Source: Liolophura sinensis (Eukaryota; Mollusca; Polyplacophora; Chitonida; Chitonidae). Taken from it: 64,000 bases of DNA. Within the stretch, counting starts at the first letter, position 1. Each line of letters starts with the position of its first letter. The stretch covers positions 8,434,001 through 8,498,000 of the forward strand of contig NC_088300.1 of assembly GCF_032854445.1 (NCBI RefSeq), read 5' to 3'. The notes under the pieces were generated by a model. It was not told where the DNA came from. It worked only from the letters and a program-made list of their open reading frames with translations, and searched no databases. This document shows positions 1-11,807 of the stretch, in pieces. Made by a program: the position numbers and the translations under genes.

Positions 1-1075
1 CACTGTAAAAAGAGGGAAAACTTGGCCGCGAATGACAGGTACGTGTGTTTCCAAATACTACAAGGAAAAATACTTTACATGGCATTGTTCATTACAATCA
101 AACCCATAAACGAAACCAGAAATCAAAGACGCATTTTTGAAAGTTTACTTTGAGAGGATGAGTACAGCAAAGAACATATATGTTTTTCATGAAAGCAAAC
201 ATTACAGATGTACGTACATGTATAACATAAAATAGGCCATCAGACAAACTAGTCTACATGCAGGAACGTTACCTATGTTGAAACGACACGTGTTTAATTT
301 TTTAAAAAGATAAATGAACAGCATTAATTTCTGCAGTCGTTTCCCCATACACATGTCCGCTAAACTTATAGTTCCCACGCGGAGTGTAACAAATATATCC
401 ACAATATCGACATGTATATTACATGTACTATAACAATTACTATATTCCCACAGCACTGGAGAAAACTGAGAACAAACCGTATCTTATTTTGACATATCTT
501 TAAGTTCGTTACGTTCGGGTAATAAAATTAATAATGAATATTTCAAGGTCATGTGCGAATTCATGTTACAATTACACCCTGTCACCATGTTCACAAAATA
601 TTACATTTATCAACATATCCTAGTGGTGTGCATGGGTGAGCGTAATTCTGCGAATCATGCAAGTCATGCTTGTGTCACGTAAATGCAATACGCCGAGCTA
701 AAATATCTTATTCGCATAAGATGAAACAGATACGGAACATTCCCATTTCTGTAAGGAAAACAGGGAATGATTGCTATTCTACATAAGAGACAAATTGCTG
801 AAACTGTGTGGTATAATTCGATGCCATAATTACTGCTTCTCCGTTAACAAGTTTAACACTTCCATACAATGTAGTGAGTAAATAATGGAAATCTGAAAGG
901 CGGAGGTTTAAACAACTTATCTCATCCCGTGACTAGAGTTCATCGGTGGACTCATCGTAAATTTCAATCTTGTTTACGTTTGCGCTGGAATTAACGTTAA
1001 CTGCGTCACCCAGATGGGTGTTCGGCATCCAGAGAGGCGATCAGTTTTCAGATGACCTTTTCTGTTCACATCAGA
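1..1075. other. Stretch without recognisable gene
   Basis: AT-rich single-copy-looking sequence. Short open frames here have no recognisable motif or splice context. I see nothing annotatable before the first SINE. Confidence 0.5.
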
Positions 1076-1088
1076 AAAATGTTCATAC

Positions 1089-1358
1089 GCTCAGTTGGTT
1101 AGCGCGCTAGTGCAGCGTAAAGACCCAGGAACCTCTCACCAATGCGGTCGTTATGAGTTCAAGTTTAGCTCATGCTGCCTTCCTCTCCGGTCGTAGGTGG
1201 GAAGGTCTGCCAGCAACCTGCGGATGGTTGCGAGTTTCCCCAGGCTCTGCCCGGTTTCCACCCACCATAATGCTGGCCGCCGTTGTATAAGTGAAATATT
1301 CGGCGCAAAATACCAATCAAATAAATAAATAAATAAATAAATCAATAAATCAATCAAT
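1089..1358 (+). mobile_element. tRNA-derived SINE, family A, with target site duplication
   Basis: The head is tRNA-like, with an A-box-like CTCAGTTGGTTAGCG and a B-box region around GAGTTCAAGT. A conserved body follows (CAACCTGCGGATGG, then CCACCATAATGCTGGCCGCC and TATAAGTGAAATATTC), and the tail is an AAAT repeat. The 13-base direct repeat AAAATGTTCATAC flanks it at 1076-1088 and 1359-1371, as expected for L1-type target-primed insertion. It lacks the first few bases seen in other copies. At least eleven more full or partial copies of this family occur in the window. The body resembles a conserved central domain of widespread molluscan SINEs, but the superfamily name was not verified. Confidence 0.85.
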
Positions 1359-1519
1359 AAAATGTTCATACAATATAACAATAATATCGTTAAATAAAAC
1401 ATTTAACATTTGTGTCATATGTAGAGCTTTGCAAAATGTCTACTCCTAATTAAGCTGTGATGTATTAATATTAATCAGAATCCCTTTTTTCTGAAGTCCA
1501 TTGACTCAGCACCTCTATA

Positions 1520-1774
1520 TTTATTTATTTGATTGGTGTTTTACGCCGTACTCAAGAATATTTCACTTATAGGACGGCGACCAGCATTGTGGTGGGAGGA
1601 TACCAGGCAGAGCCCGACGAAAACCCACGATGATGCGCAGGTTGCTGGCAGACCCTCCCCCGGAGAGGAAGCCAACATGAGCTGGACTTGAACTCACAGC
1701 GACCGCATTGGTGAGAGGCTTCTGGGTCATTACGCTGCGCTAGCGCGCTAACCAACTGAGCCACCGAGGCCCCC
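1520..1774 (-). mobile_element. tRNA-derived SINE, family A, near full length
   Basis: This is an antisense copy of the family at 1089-1358, reading from the ATTT tail and ATTGGTGTTTTACGCCGTAC to the tRNA-like head ending in CCACCGAGGCC. Flanking 13-base repeats, CAGCACCTCTATA at 1507-1519 and CAGCAGCTCTATA at 1775-1787, differ at one base and look like an ageing target site duplication. With the previous copy it forms an inverted pair about 160 bases apart. Confidence 0.85.
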
Positions 1775-1787
1775 CAGCAGCTCTATA

Positions 1788-2547
1788 AGCACTCTGGAAA
1801 CAGTGCTACTTTCAGAAAGAGAGGTATCGGCAACAGGCTAGTTTTTAACATTATCTTATAACTCACCCCAATATGGCAGTTTTGTGGTCATTGGAAAAAG
1901 ACGACAATGGGAGTGTGTTTGCACTTATTGGCGGTAGGCGAGTGTGCAAACGGAACTCCGAAGAGTATGGCCATGCTACGCTTGCTTGTTATCATTTGAT
2001 TTTGACCTGTCCTTTGGATACACTGTCTATCTGAAAAAACGCTTTTCAGAAATTTGCTATCTTTCCTATCACTAAATTAATTTAACAATTCTCCTTGAAG
2101 TGTTGTACAGTTTTATAACGCTTCAAGGCTGAGTAAATTAGAAATACCGTTAAGTGTGTGCATTTATCTTTCTTGCTGTTAAAATTTCACTGTTGTGAGG
2201 CTGGTAAAAGGTTTGAAAGAACGACAGGTGACCTATCTAAAGGCGACGTATGCAGAGAGCTTTCTGCTTGTGAATCGAACATGAGTTTCATTGAATATCT
2301 AAAGTATATTAAATCTTTTCGCCGACGATACCCAATAATCGTTTACAGAATACTGGTAAAATATATTATTGGAAAAAGCTTGTGAGGTAATTCTTGCCTC
2401 TTTTCGAGAACTTTTTAATCTGCATTTGCTCTCTGTTCGCCATTACAAGTATTTTATTCATAACAGGAACACACATTCCTGTCGTTTAGCACTAAAAACA
2501 TATCACAAAAGAGACAATGTTTCCATTCCCTTTTTCATTTTCAACAG
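1788..2547. other. Stretch without recognisable gene
   Basis: No coding signal that I can defend. The open frame around 2158-2385 is low-complexity chance coding with no motif. The segment ends at a plausible splice-acceptor-like TTTTCAACAG at about 2538-2547. Confidence 0.4.
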
Positions 2548-2890
2548 GCAGGTTTCAGAGGTCTATGGTACATCTTCAGTCTCCCCCAGAAGAGTACTCC
2601 TGCCGGATATCAAATCATCAATGCGGTCATCAGCTTCACCACACGTGGCAGTATTAGTGAACCCGAATGAGTAACCCTAAGGATTTCGATCCTGAAAGAG
2701 TCCACGATTATACCTTATTTGCTCTAGTCGGTAACAATTCGAGGACAGCAACACAAGAAATTCTGTCCGAAACGGATACGCATCACCTTGACCACATATG
2801 TTTCATAGACGTCGACATACATGCTGGACTGTCTAAGGAAAAGGCAAGGCGTTTAGGTAACCGCGGCACAATCAACAAATGCAACAAATA
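2548..2890 (+). pseudogene. Frameshifted fragment of an uncharacterised multicopy invertebrate gene
   Basis: Two adjacent frames give one continuous-looking protein segment: VLLPDIKSSMRSSASPHVAV in the first, then KDFDPERVHDYTLFALVGNN and a following SRTATQEIL in the second, with the break near 2665. A further two-base shift near 2862 would restore an NRHN motif after GLSKEKARRLG. The text resembles invertebrate multicopy proteins with a GNHR-type, ParB-like segment; this is recollection of the family style, not a search. It begins after an acceptor-like TTCAACAG. Two frame breaks argue for a decayed copy. It continues, after an inserted SINE, in the segment at 3559-3808. Confidence 0.4.
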
Positions 2891-3167
2891 CAATAAGCAC
2901 ATGCTACACTCCTCTCTATATACCAGTCTTCCGGTTTGATACATATTTAAGGCATTTAGTTAAATGAAATGTTTCTTTTTTACATTTGACAGAAAAGTGA
3001 TTTACTGTGCACGACCTTCCGTGTTGCCAAGTAGAGTTTACGTTGATGGGAACAACTGGAATTAATAGCCACAAATCTGTCAGTAATCAGCTATGAATGT
3101 CAGAAAGGGGTTAAACAAAACGGTAAGAAAAGTATTGCTTTATCCCTTAAAAGATTCCTGGACCGCT

Positions 3168-3480
3168 TTTGTGGCCTAATGGTTAGAGCGTCAACCTCGA
3201 AATCGGAAGTCCGGGATCGAATCCGGGTCTGGTCATACCAAAGGTACTGGTTGTTGCTCCAGCTCGGCGCTCAGCACTCACAGATTAGAGCAAAGAAACA
3301 TAACTGGTTGGCCCATTGTCAGTATATAATGCGACTGGATGGGATGTCCTGTTCAATGTCTTCGGCATGATACTTCAGTGGCGGCAGCACTTTGGCGGCA
3401 ACAACTTGCCCTTCCACAAGGACACAATATGTGTAGACACACATAATGACACCTCATCATCATATAAGTGAAAACGTACG
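3168..3480 (+). mobile_element. tRNA-derived SINE, family C
   Basis: The 5' 75 bases have tRNA form, with A-box-like GTGGCCTAATGGTTAGAGCG, an anticodon-arm region around CAACCTCGAAATCGG and B-box GGGATCGAATCC. The sequence then runs on into a non-tRNA body containing GGCCCATTGTCAGTATA, GGCATGATACTTCAGTGGCG and GCAGCACTTTGGCGGC. A free tRNA gene would end after the acceptor stem, so I call a SINE. It separates the two pseudogene segments on either side, so it probably inserted into that locus. Confidence 0.65.
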
Positions 3481-3558
3481 ACGGAAAATCCAAAGCAGCT
3501 TTATCTTAGTAATGGGATGCAATGTTACCAGAAGCTTTTTCATTGCTTGTTTCAACAG

Positions 3559-3808
3559 GCAAACATTTCAACGTTTATCTGAAATCGACAGGTATGTTCT
3601 GTTGAAACAAATGGCAGAAGAAGGTTTGTCGCTTGAAACTGCCGAGAAGAAAGCAATAACCATGAAAAAGATGAACCTTGCAAAAAAAAAACATCTATCT
3701 GTGCATTACTGGCATTGCTACTTGGCAAGAAGGGTTCGAGCGTTTCCCTGATAAAACTGCAGACAGCACATTACAGAAAATTTGTCACTGCATTTCCAAC
3801 AAGTAAGT
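3559..3808 (+). pseudogene. Second fragment of the uncharacterised multicopy gene
   Basis: After TTTCAACAG the frame reads QTFQRLSEIDRYVLLKQMAE and continues to ITMKKMNLAKK. A run of ten A residues (about 3681-3691) then shifts the frame into ITGIATWQEGFERFPDKTAD, which carries a TW...FP pattern I associate with the same family as 2548-2890. The A-run shift suggests slippage decay or a sequencing error. Function is unknown. Order and strand fit a single former gene broken by the SINE at 3168-3480. Confidence 0.4.
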
Positions 3809-3981
3809 ATTTAGAAAAGTAATTCTACAGGGCGAGTGGAGGTATATAGTTTGCATACTGTGTACATTGAATATATTCTCTAACATTTTTTCACAACAGT
3901 TTATTTTGGTTTCAACAGTTTAATCGTGACATTTAGATGTGTGAGGAAGAATATACTCGTGAAATTTAAATATGATCTTAG

Positions 3982-4268
3982 TTACATAGTTTCTTCGTAC
4001 GTCTGAATTACTTTTCGGTTATCTGTGGGCAAGTACCCTTTGTCTGTTATCTCAAAACCAAAGTACCAAATAAGGTTCTTGTGAACTTCTTCTGTCCAAT
4101 GGATGCAACCTTTGCCACTTTGGATGAGAACCCAAGGTGTGATTTTAGACAGAACCGACCCTTTATACCACTTTATTGTTACTTTGTCGCCGTTTAGTCC
4201 TTTGACCATAACAATCTGGGGCCAGTTATTCGCATATCTGGGTCTATCCAAAAGACACAAATCACCAA
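3982..4268 (-). pseudogene. C-terminal-type exon of an uncharacterised multicopy protein
   Basis: Read on the minus strand, an acceptor-like AATGTCTCACAG is followed by GDLCLLDRPRYANNWPQIVM and then VKGLNGDKVTIKWYKGS, ending at a TAA after YEETM. The WPQI...V.I.WY.GS pattern looks like a small beta-rich module at the C-terminus of invertebrate multicopy proteins of unknown function. It faces the fragments at 2548-3808, so if it belongs to the same family the locus has been inverted or holds two copies. The frame is open for about 94 codons with no internal stop. Whether it is an exon of a live gene cannot be judged from this window. Confidence 0.4.
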
Positions 4269-6924
4269 CTGTGAGACATTAATTTTCACCAGATGAACAG
4301 AAACGACATGTATTTCATAGGCCCGTATTTCATCAGTTACATGTACATCGGACCATCTGCGTACTATACTCTGACTTTTAATCTCTGTATATCCCTTAAT
4401 TAAGTCCTTTATCATATTGTTGATCAGGGAAACAACATTAATCCCAATGAACGACCACCGAAGCGGGCCCTGTCTATCACTTATTGTCATGGGAATGATG
4501 AAGGGAATCTAGAGGATTCCCTGTCATTTGCAGAAAATGTACGTTGTTAATCTTGAGCATTTATATATTGATCACATATATGTTTTTTGACGCTTTTTAA
4601 ACTTTTCTGTTGTATTACAGACAAAACATTCAAGAAAGCAATTTCTAAGTCATTAATACACTTCTGCAAATATATCCAGATTTCGCGTGAAAACATCAAG
4701 GTGTCCGTTGACGTGTATGTCAAGGGCTAAAGGTTGACTGGTCTACAGTAAAAACAAACATTTGGGAGGTCCAAATGCACGACCAGGATGCCGAGGATGA
4801 ACTTGACGATTCCTTCGAAAAACAAGCTTCATACGTTAATGCCTCTATAGTAAGCTTTCTCGATAGATCTCGCAGGTTCGGTGTGAAGACGGAATGACCA
4901 GCAGGCTATGTATAAGTTTCAGCAAGGCAGAAGCTATTGTAAATTAACACGCACGAAGGAAACTAATGTGAAAAACCATTTCTAGCTATATACAGGCTCA
5001 TCCAAAAATTTCAGGTCTGCTTCTTATGAGATTAATCTAACATAGGCAAGATTGTCTGTGTTCGTCTGTTACGTAACATACGGGTTGGCCCTATTAACTG
5101 TGGTTAGCAGCGTGGGTGTTGTACATCTTTATTAAGGTACACTAATATGCATATAATGTACACCTGCTCGCATGGGACATTGAATATGTTTTATTTAGGT
5201 CCAGTTATTTACCCTGCCCATGTACGTGTGTCTTTTGTAGATTCATAATGACGGATATTTTCCTGGTCATGGTTTCTTGTTTTGCTTTTGAATGGTTTAG
5301 TCTGATTTGGTATAGGTCACAATCAGTGTAGCTATAGTGTATGGGGTTGCATTATGTATCATTATAATCCATCAGGTAAATTGTGGAGTCCTGTGTATTG
5401 TAAGTCCTGTGTATTTTAAATATACGACTGCCTTTGTGTATGGAAAATATAGTATAGATGTACCAGCTGTACCACTGCACCAGTTTTGTTTATACAGAAG
5501 TTTTAAGAAAATGTATAAACACATATTTCGTTGTATTTTTCGTCAGGATGGATACATATAGTGTAACAATAATGGATAAGTGTGTTAAACATATATACCA
5601 ATGGCTTGGTGCACACCACTCGTCGCCATAAAACTACAGCCATCATCATCATCAGCTTGCACAGAGATCCGGACATTTGCGTTCTCCTCACGTCCTAGAA
5701 TATCAATCATATACTACACAGCAATGGCATGACATGTCTGGTGGTTCAGATGGTTCGGAACTGTTTCATGTGGGGTGTTTCATGTCAGCACTTTGTAGAC
5801 GCCGCAGGGTGCAGTGCAGTCTAGAATCATGCAATACTACATATCGCTGAGCCGTGTCACATCTGTTCAGTTCTGTTGTTGTTGTGAGATAAGCTTTTGA
5901 TGTTGAATCAAATATTCAAACCTGCTGTCACCCTGATACATTGATTTGGTTTTAAACTGAATACTTTCCTAAAATTGAAACGCTGTATACAAATTTAACA
6001 ATGCTAATTCCAACATGCTGACAGTGAAATCATTCAGAGTGCTAGGTTAAGCCTTCTGCGGTTTAAGAAATTTAACGGTTTATATCAGGAGACAAAGCAG
6101 TAATTTACCATTATCTTACGCCAAACAACACTTCTTTTGTGTATATACCGCATTATATCTTTAAAGTCTTTTAATCAAACATTATGTACATGCCATGCAA
6201 TCATTACTCGATTTAATAGTTTTAATGGGCAATCACATTTGACAGCATTTAACACGTTTTATCAGCTTAACACTTATAGAGAGTGTTGACATTCTTACAC
6301 TTGCGTTTATATCGCAAGGATTATAGAATCACCTTGAACGGAAATGTGACCGCACTTAAATTAAAAGTAAGTACTGAGCAACATGATTTCTAATGACCAA
6401 CAAAGTAGTACCAGTCGAGAATCAGTAAAAAGTTTTTGGCAGACCTGCTTGCCCGTCGGGTTAAAATTGTACCTAGCCTATAAACCGCCTTTGGGTTGAC
6501 CGAGCCGTTCACATGTGTCTGTGAGGGTGTAAATTCTTTACCTATCTAAAACGATACTATGTCACCGGCAATAGCCGAAAACACTGTCTTATTCACTGCG
6601 CACGCAATTCATTAGAGGACGGGTCCTGGTTGGCCAGCAATGTAGGCTACATGTAATGGTTTTATTTCCACAGGTCACTTGAGCTATGAGATGGCCTGTT
6701 CGAACTAATCTGTTGCTATACATTACGAATGGAATGGAGATAGAATTTGTGAACCAGACTAGTTGAAAATTTTGTATTTGAGGATAACTTGAACAAATTC
6801 GAGTGAATATTTTAACATATCTGTAAGTTACAACTCTATTGTTTTCGTGTTTATATGTAGTTGGAATACTGTGTCTAGGAAGGCCACCTATTTAGCCATA
6901 TCTTCTGTTTTCTTGGTAGTGAAG
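4269..6924. other. Stretch without recognisable gene
   Basis: AT-rich sequence. No exon with paired splice sites and a recognisable protein was found on either strand, and no tandem array occurs before about 6925. Confidence 0.45.
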
Positions 6925-8585
6925 GGCTAAACCTGTTTATGGAACCGGATGACAATGTATGTCTAACTGTGTGTGTAGGTGTGCTAAACCTGCTCATGTA
7001 GCCTAGTAATAATATGTGTTTAACTGTGTGTAGGTGTGCTAAACCTGCTCATGGAACCCCGTGACAATATGTGTCTAACTGTGTGTAGGTGTGCTAAACC
7101 TGCTCATGGAACCCCGTGACAATATGTGTCTAACTGTGTGTAGGTGTGCTAAACCTGTTCATGGAACCCAGTGACAATATGTGGTATGGCTGTGTGTAGG
7201 TGTGCTAAACCTGCTCATGGAACCCCGTGACAATATGTGTCTAACTGTGTGTAGGTGTGCTAAACCTGCTCATGGAACCCCGTGACAATATGTGTCTAAC
7301 TGTGTGTAGGTGTGCTAAACCTGCTCATGGTACCCAGTGACAATATGTGTATGGCTGTGTGTAGGTGTGCTAAACCTGCTCATGGAACCCCGTGACAATA
7401 TGTGTCTAACTGTGTGTAGGCGTGCTAAACCTGTTCATGGAACCCAGTGACAATATGTGGTATGGCTGTGTGTAGGTGTGCTAAACCTGCTCATGGAACC
7501 CCGTGACAATATGTGTCTAACTGTGTGTAGGTGTGCTAAACCTGCTCCTGGAACCCAGTGACAATATGTGGTATGGCTGTGTGTAGGTGTGCTAAACCTG
7601 CTCATGGAACCCCGTGACAATATGTGTCTAACTGTGTGTAGGTGTGCTAAACCTGCTCATGGAACCCCGTGACAATATGTGTCTAACTGTGTGTAGGTGT
7701 GCTAAACCTGTTCATGGAACCCAGTGACAATATGTGGTATGGCTGTGTGTAGGTGTGCTAAACCTGCTCATGGAACCCCGTGACAATATGTGTCTAACTG
7801 TGTGTAGGTGTGCTAAACCTGCTCATGGAACCCCGTGACAATATGTGTCTAACTGTGTGTAGGTGTGCTAAACCTGTTCATGGAACCCAGTGACAATATG
7901 TGGTATGGCTGTGTGTAGGTGTGCTAAACCTGCTCATGGAACCCCGTGACAATATGTGTCTAACTGTGTGTAGGTGTGCTAAACCTGCTCCAGGAACCCC
8001 GTGACAATATGTGTCTAACTGTGTGTAGGTGTGCTAAACCTGCTCATGGTACCCAGTGACAATATGTGTATGGCTGTGTGTAGGTGTGCTAAACCTGCTC
8101 ATGGAACCCCGTGACAATATGTGTCTAACTGTGTGTAGGCGTGCTAAACCTGTTCATGGAACCCAGTGACAATATGTGGTATGGCTGTGTGTAGGTGTGG
8201 TAAACCTGCTCATGGAACCCCGTGACAATATGTGTCTAACTGTGTGTAGGTGTGCTAAACCTGCTCCTGGAACCCAGTGACAATATGTGGTATGGCTGTG
8301 TGTAGGTGTGCTAAACCTGCTCATGGAACCCCGTGACAATATGTGTCTAACTGTGTGTAGGTGTGCTAAACCTGCTCATGGAACCCCGTGACAATATGTG
8401 GTATGGCTGTGTGTAGGTGTGCTAACCTGCTCATGGAACCCCGTGACAATATGTGTGTAACTGTGTGTAGGTGTGCTAAACCTACTCATGGAAGCCCGTG
8501 ACAATATATGTCTGGCTGTGTGTAGGTGTGCTAATCCTGCTCTTGGAACCCAGTGACAAAATTTGTCTAAATGTTTATAGGTGTG
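6925..8585. repeat. Minisatellite, 55-bp unit, about 30 copies
   Basis: Head-to-tail units spaced 55 bases (for example 7041 and 7096). Each contains AACCTGCTCATGGAACCC, GTGACAATATGTG and CTAACTGTGTGTAGGTGTGC. A 56-base variant with GTGGTATGGCTG alternates in a regular pattern, so there is higher-order structure. Open frames of about 60-85 residues on the minus strand are repeats of this unit and are not genes. The core is shared with arrays at 52.7-53.2, 54.2-55.1 and 55.7-60.6 kb. Confidence 0.95.
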
Positions 8586-8684
8586 TAGGTGTGCACTAAA
8601 GCAACTCATGAAAATACAGACTAATGTGGCCAACTGTGCCCTCAGTAGCTCAAGGAACTCAAAAGACCATGTATATGATCCCCA

Positions 8685-8803
8685 GGGAATCTCACGACCA
8701 TCCGCAGGTTGCTGGTGGATCTTTCAACGTAGGACCGGAAACGAAGCCATCATGAGCTGGACTTCAACACAGCGATCTCATTAGTCATGGGATCTTGGGT
8801 CAT
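8685..8803 (-). mobile_element. Fragment of SINE family A at an array junction
   Basis: CACGACCATCCGCAGGTTGC and GCCATCATGAGCTGGACTTC match the antisense body and head of the family A SINE. The fragment sits exactly between the 55-bp array and the 94-bp array. Its last part, from CATGAGCTGGACTTCAACAC onward, is the part repeated in every unit of the following array. Confidence 0.75.
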
Positions 8804-10245
8804 TCAGAGGAGACGATATGTGGCTACTGTGTAGGTTTGCTCAACATGAGCTGGACTTCAACACAGCGATTGCATTGGTCATGGGATCTTGGGTCATTCA
8901 GAAGAGACGATATGTGGCTACTGTGTAGGTTTGCTCAACATGAGCTGGACTTCAACACAGCGATCTCACTGGTGAGGGGCTCCTGGGTCATTCAGAAAAG
9001 ACGATATGAGGCTGCTGTGTAGGTTTGCTCAACATGAGCTGGACTTCAACACAGCGATCGCATTGGTCATGGGATCTTGGGTCATTCAGAGGAGACGATA
9101 TGTGGCTACTGTGTAAGTTTGCTCAACATGATCTGGACTTCAACACAGCCATCGCATTAGTGATGGGATCTTGGGTCATTTAGAAAAGACGATATGTGGC
9201 TACTGTGTAGGTTTGCTCAACATGACCTGGACTTCAACACAGCGATCTCATTGGTCATGGGATCTTGGTTCATTCAGAGGAGACGATATGTGGCTACTGT
9301 GTAGGTTTGCTCAACATGAGCTGGACTTCAACACAGCGATTGCATTGGTCATGGGATCTTGGGTCATTCAGAAGAGACGATATGTGGCTACTGTGTAGGT
9401 TTGCTCAACATGAGCTGGACTTCAACACAGCGATCTCACTGGTGAGGGGCTCCTGGGTCATTCAGAAAAGACGATATGTGGCTGCTGTGTAGGTTTGCTC
9501 AACAGGAGCTGGACTTCAACACAGCGATCGCATTGGTCATGGGATCTTGGTTCATTCAGAGGAGACGATATGTGGCTACTGTGTAGGTTTGCTCAACATG
9601 ATCTGGACTTCAACACAGCGATTGCATTGGTCATGGGATCTTGGGTCATTCAGAAGAGACGATATGTGGCTACTGTGTAAGTTTGCTCAACATGAGCTGG
9701 ACTTCAACACAGCGATCTCACTGGTGAGGGGCTCCTGGGTCATTCAGAAAAGACGATATGAGGCTGCTGTGTAGGTTTGCTCAACATGAGCTGGACTTCA
9801 ACACAGCGATTGCATTGGTCATGGGATCTTGGTTCATTCAGAGGAGACGATATGTGGCTACTGTGTAGGTTTGCTCAACATGAGCTGGACTTCAACACAG
9901 CGATTGCATTGGTCATGGGATCTTGGTTCATTCAGAGGAGACGATATGTGGCTACTGTGTACGTTTGCTCAACATGAGCTGGACTTCAACACAGCGATTG
10001 CATTGGTCATGGGATCTTGGGTCATTTAGAGGCGACGATATGTGGCTACTGTGTAAGTTTGCTCAACATGATCTGGACTTCAACACAGCGATCGCATTGG
10101 TCATGGGATCTTGGGTCATTCAGAAGAGACGATATGTGGCTACTGTGTAAGTTTGCTCAACATGATCTGGACTTCAACACAGCGATCTCATTGGTGGGTC
10201 ATTCAGAGGAGACGATATGTGGCTACTGTGTAGGTTTGCTAACGA
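8745..10245. repeat. Composite minisatellite, 94-bp unit, about 16 copies
   Basis: Units repeat every 94 bases (GTAGGTTTGCTCAAC at 8831 and 8925). About 58 bases of each unit (CATGAGCTGGACTTCAACAC ... GGGTCATTC) match the antisense tRNA-like head of SINE family A. The remaining 36 or so (GACGATATGTGGCTACTGTG then TAGGTTTGCT) match the core of the neighbouring 55-bp minisatellite. Overlapping frames of about 75 residues are artefacts. Variants such as GAGCTGG/GATCTGG and CATTGGTCATGGG/CACTGGTGAGGGG alternate, showing repeated block duplication. Confidence 0.9.
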
Positions 10246-10254
10246 CTTACCGAA

Positions 10255-11060
10255 CGAGAGACCAAATGTGGCTAACCGTTTAGAGAGGGAATGTTTCATG
10301 AGAATGTACTGTATAACGATTTTGAAAGTAAACTGTAATAATTATGATACAGGTTTATAAGTAAATTATATAAGCTGAGTATACAACAACAACTTAACTA
10401 AACCTACGTATTTATCAACGATGGGGTATAAATGAACATACTCCCGATAAAAAGGAACGGAAATGTCGAGCAGTTTGGAGGCCATTACAACAATATTGTA
10501 ATCTTCTTTGTGTCACTGTAAACACACAAAGATTGAGAGAATGCATGGTGGTATCAGACTCAGAATTGACACCGCGCTTGAAATTAACATTACTGAAGTC
10601 GATATGACTTAACTCAGAACTGACACTGCTGAAAAGATATGTTATTGGAGGCGATAAGACCCGACTCAGAACTGACACAGAATTTTCGGCATATAAGCTG
10701 GACTCTTTCCATGTAGCAAGCGGGCATACATCAGGCCTACAAGTTCTATGTCATACCGGACCATAGTCAAGTTGTAATTCACTTTCATCTTACATAGCAG
10801 TGGAGAATTACAGAATTCTACACTCTCTAGAGCCTAAACCGGTCAAATTATAGGTATGTGTAACTTGAATATAAAACGCTAATCATTCAGCGTCTTTATC
10901 CATTTGATTAACATCAGCATAGGGAATAGACAATTTACAATCAGGTAGAAAGAGTTTGACAATGTGTAAAAACAGAAACCAGATATCTTTTGCTATTTGA
11001 ACATATCCACTGTTAAATGCCTTGTATAGCAGTTTACTGCTATCGTTTAATTTTCTCGCT
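10255..11060. repeat. Block duplicated at 60.75-61.88 kb
   Basis: Non-tandem sequence just distal to the array. It matches the sequence distal to the 53-bp array in the same orientation: TATCAACGATGGGGTATA here against TGTCAACGATGGGGTATA there, GGAAATGTCGAGCAG in both, and AACATCAGCATAGGGAATAG here against AACATCAGCACAGGTAATAG there. The other copy has about 350 extra bases in its middle. I see no convincing protein in either copy. It may be part of a large repeat whose interior is the minisatellite, or a segmental duplication. Confidence 0.8.
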
Positions 11061-11672
11061 TTCTGCAGAGTTTAGGGTATATCACGACAGTGTCTTGTGG
11101 CAGGTTTCCCCATGCTACCTCACTGGAAAGGCGTGGGAAGGACACCAGGCATGAAAAAGCACAAACTTCCTACCAATCAGGTCTTTTGCAGACAAATTAA
11201 ATACAGAAAGCGAAAAGTAACTATATTCTTTGAAACCTTTCAATTTTTAAGAGGCAGTGATTCAACATACTTGGCCAACACTCCTTGGAGTGTGGTAAAA
11301 TTTGAAGGATCTTTCATAATTAAATTTAGATCGAATATGTCCCCGAAAAGTTTCTTATGCTGATATATACATACCGTATTTCTTTGACCCTCAGACGTTG
11401 TCTCTCTACAATCTTATACCACGCCTAGATACAAATATTGTATACCAAAGAAATGCAGGTTATCAAGATACACTAGAACATATTATGTGCAAGCAAAAAT
11501 TACTTCTTTGCAAAAACAGCAGCTGAAAATATGTTAATCTGTTTCTTTATACATATGTAGACCACAGTATCAATTAACCCTATACATAAAACCTAAAGGG
11601 GGTAAAGCGTCATAAATAGGCGTGTTACTTAAAAGAAAAGACAACACGAGACCAAATATATATATTTGATTT
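11061..11672. other. Stretch without recognisable gene
   Basis: An open frame of 88 codons at 11097-11363 has no motif I recognise. Nothing else is visible. Confidence 0.4.
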
Positions 11673-11807
11673 GTTTTAGCTCACATTGAACTGGGATATC
11701 TCGCTTATCACAAAAATAATAAGGCACGCATTTTATGTGGGATACTTTACCCATGCATATATATATATATATATACCATTATATAGTCATATATATATAT
11801 ATATATA

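Noticed and set aside
3168-3245. Candidate free-standing tRNA gene
   Set aside because: The tRNA-like part runs directly into a SINE body, and the acceptor stem does not close.
6925-10245. CRISPR-like regular repeats
   Set aside because: Units are directly adjacent with no unique spacers, and the genome is eukaryotic; these are minisatellites.
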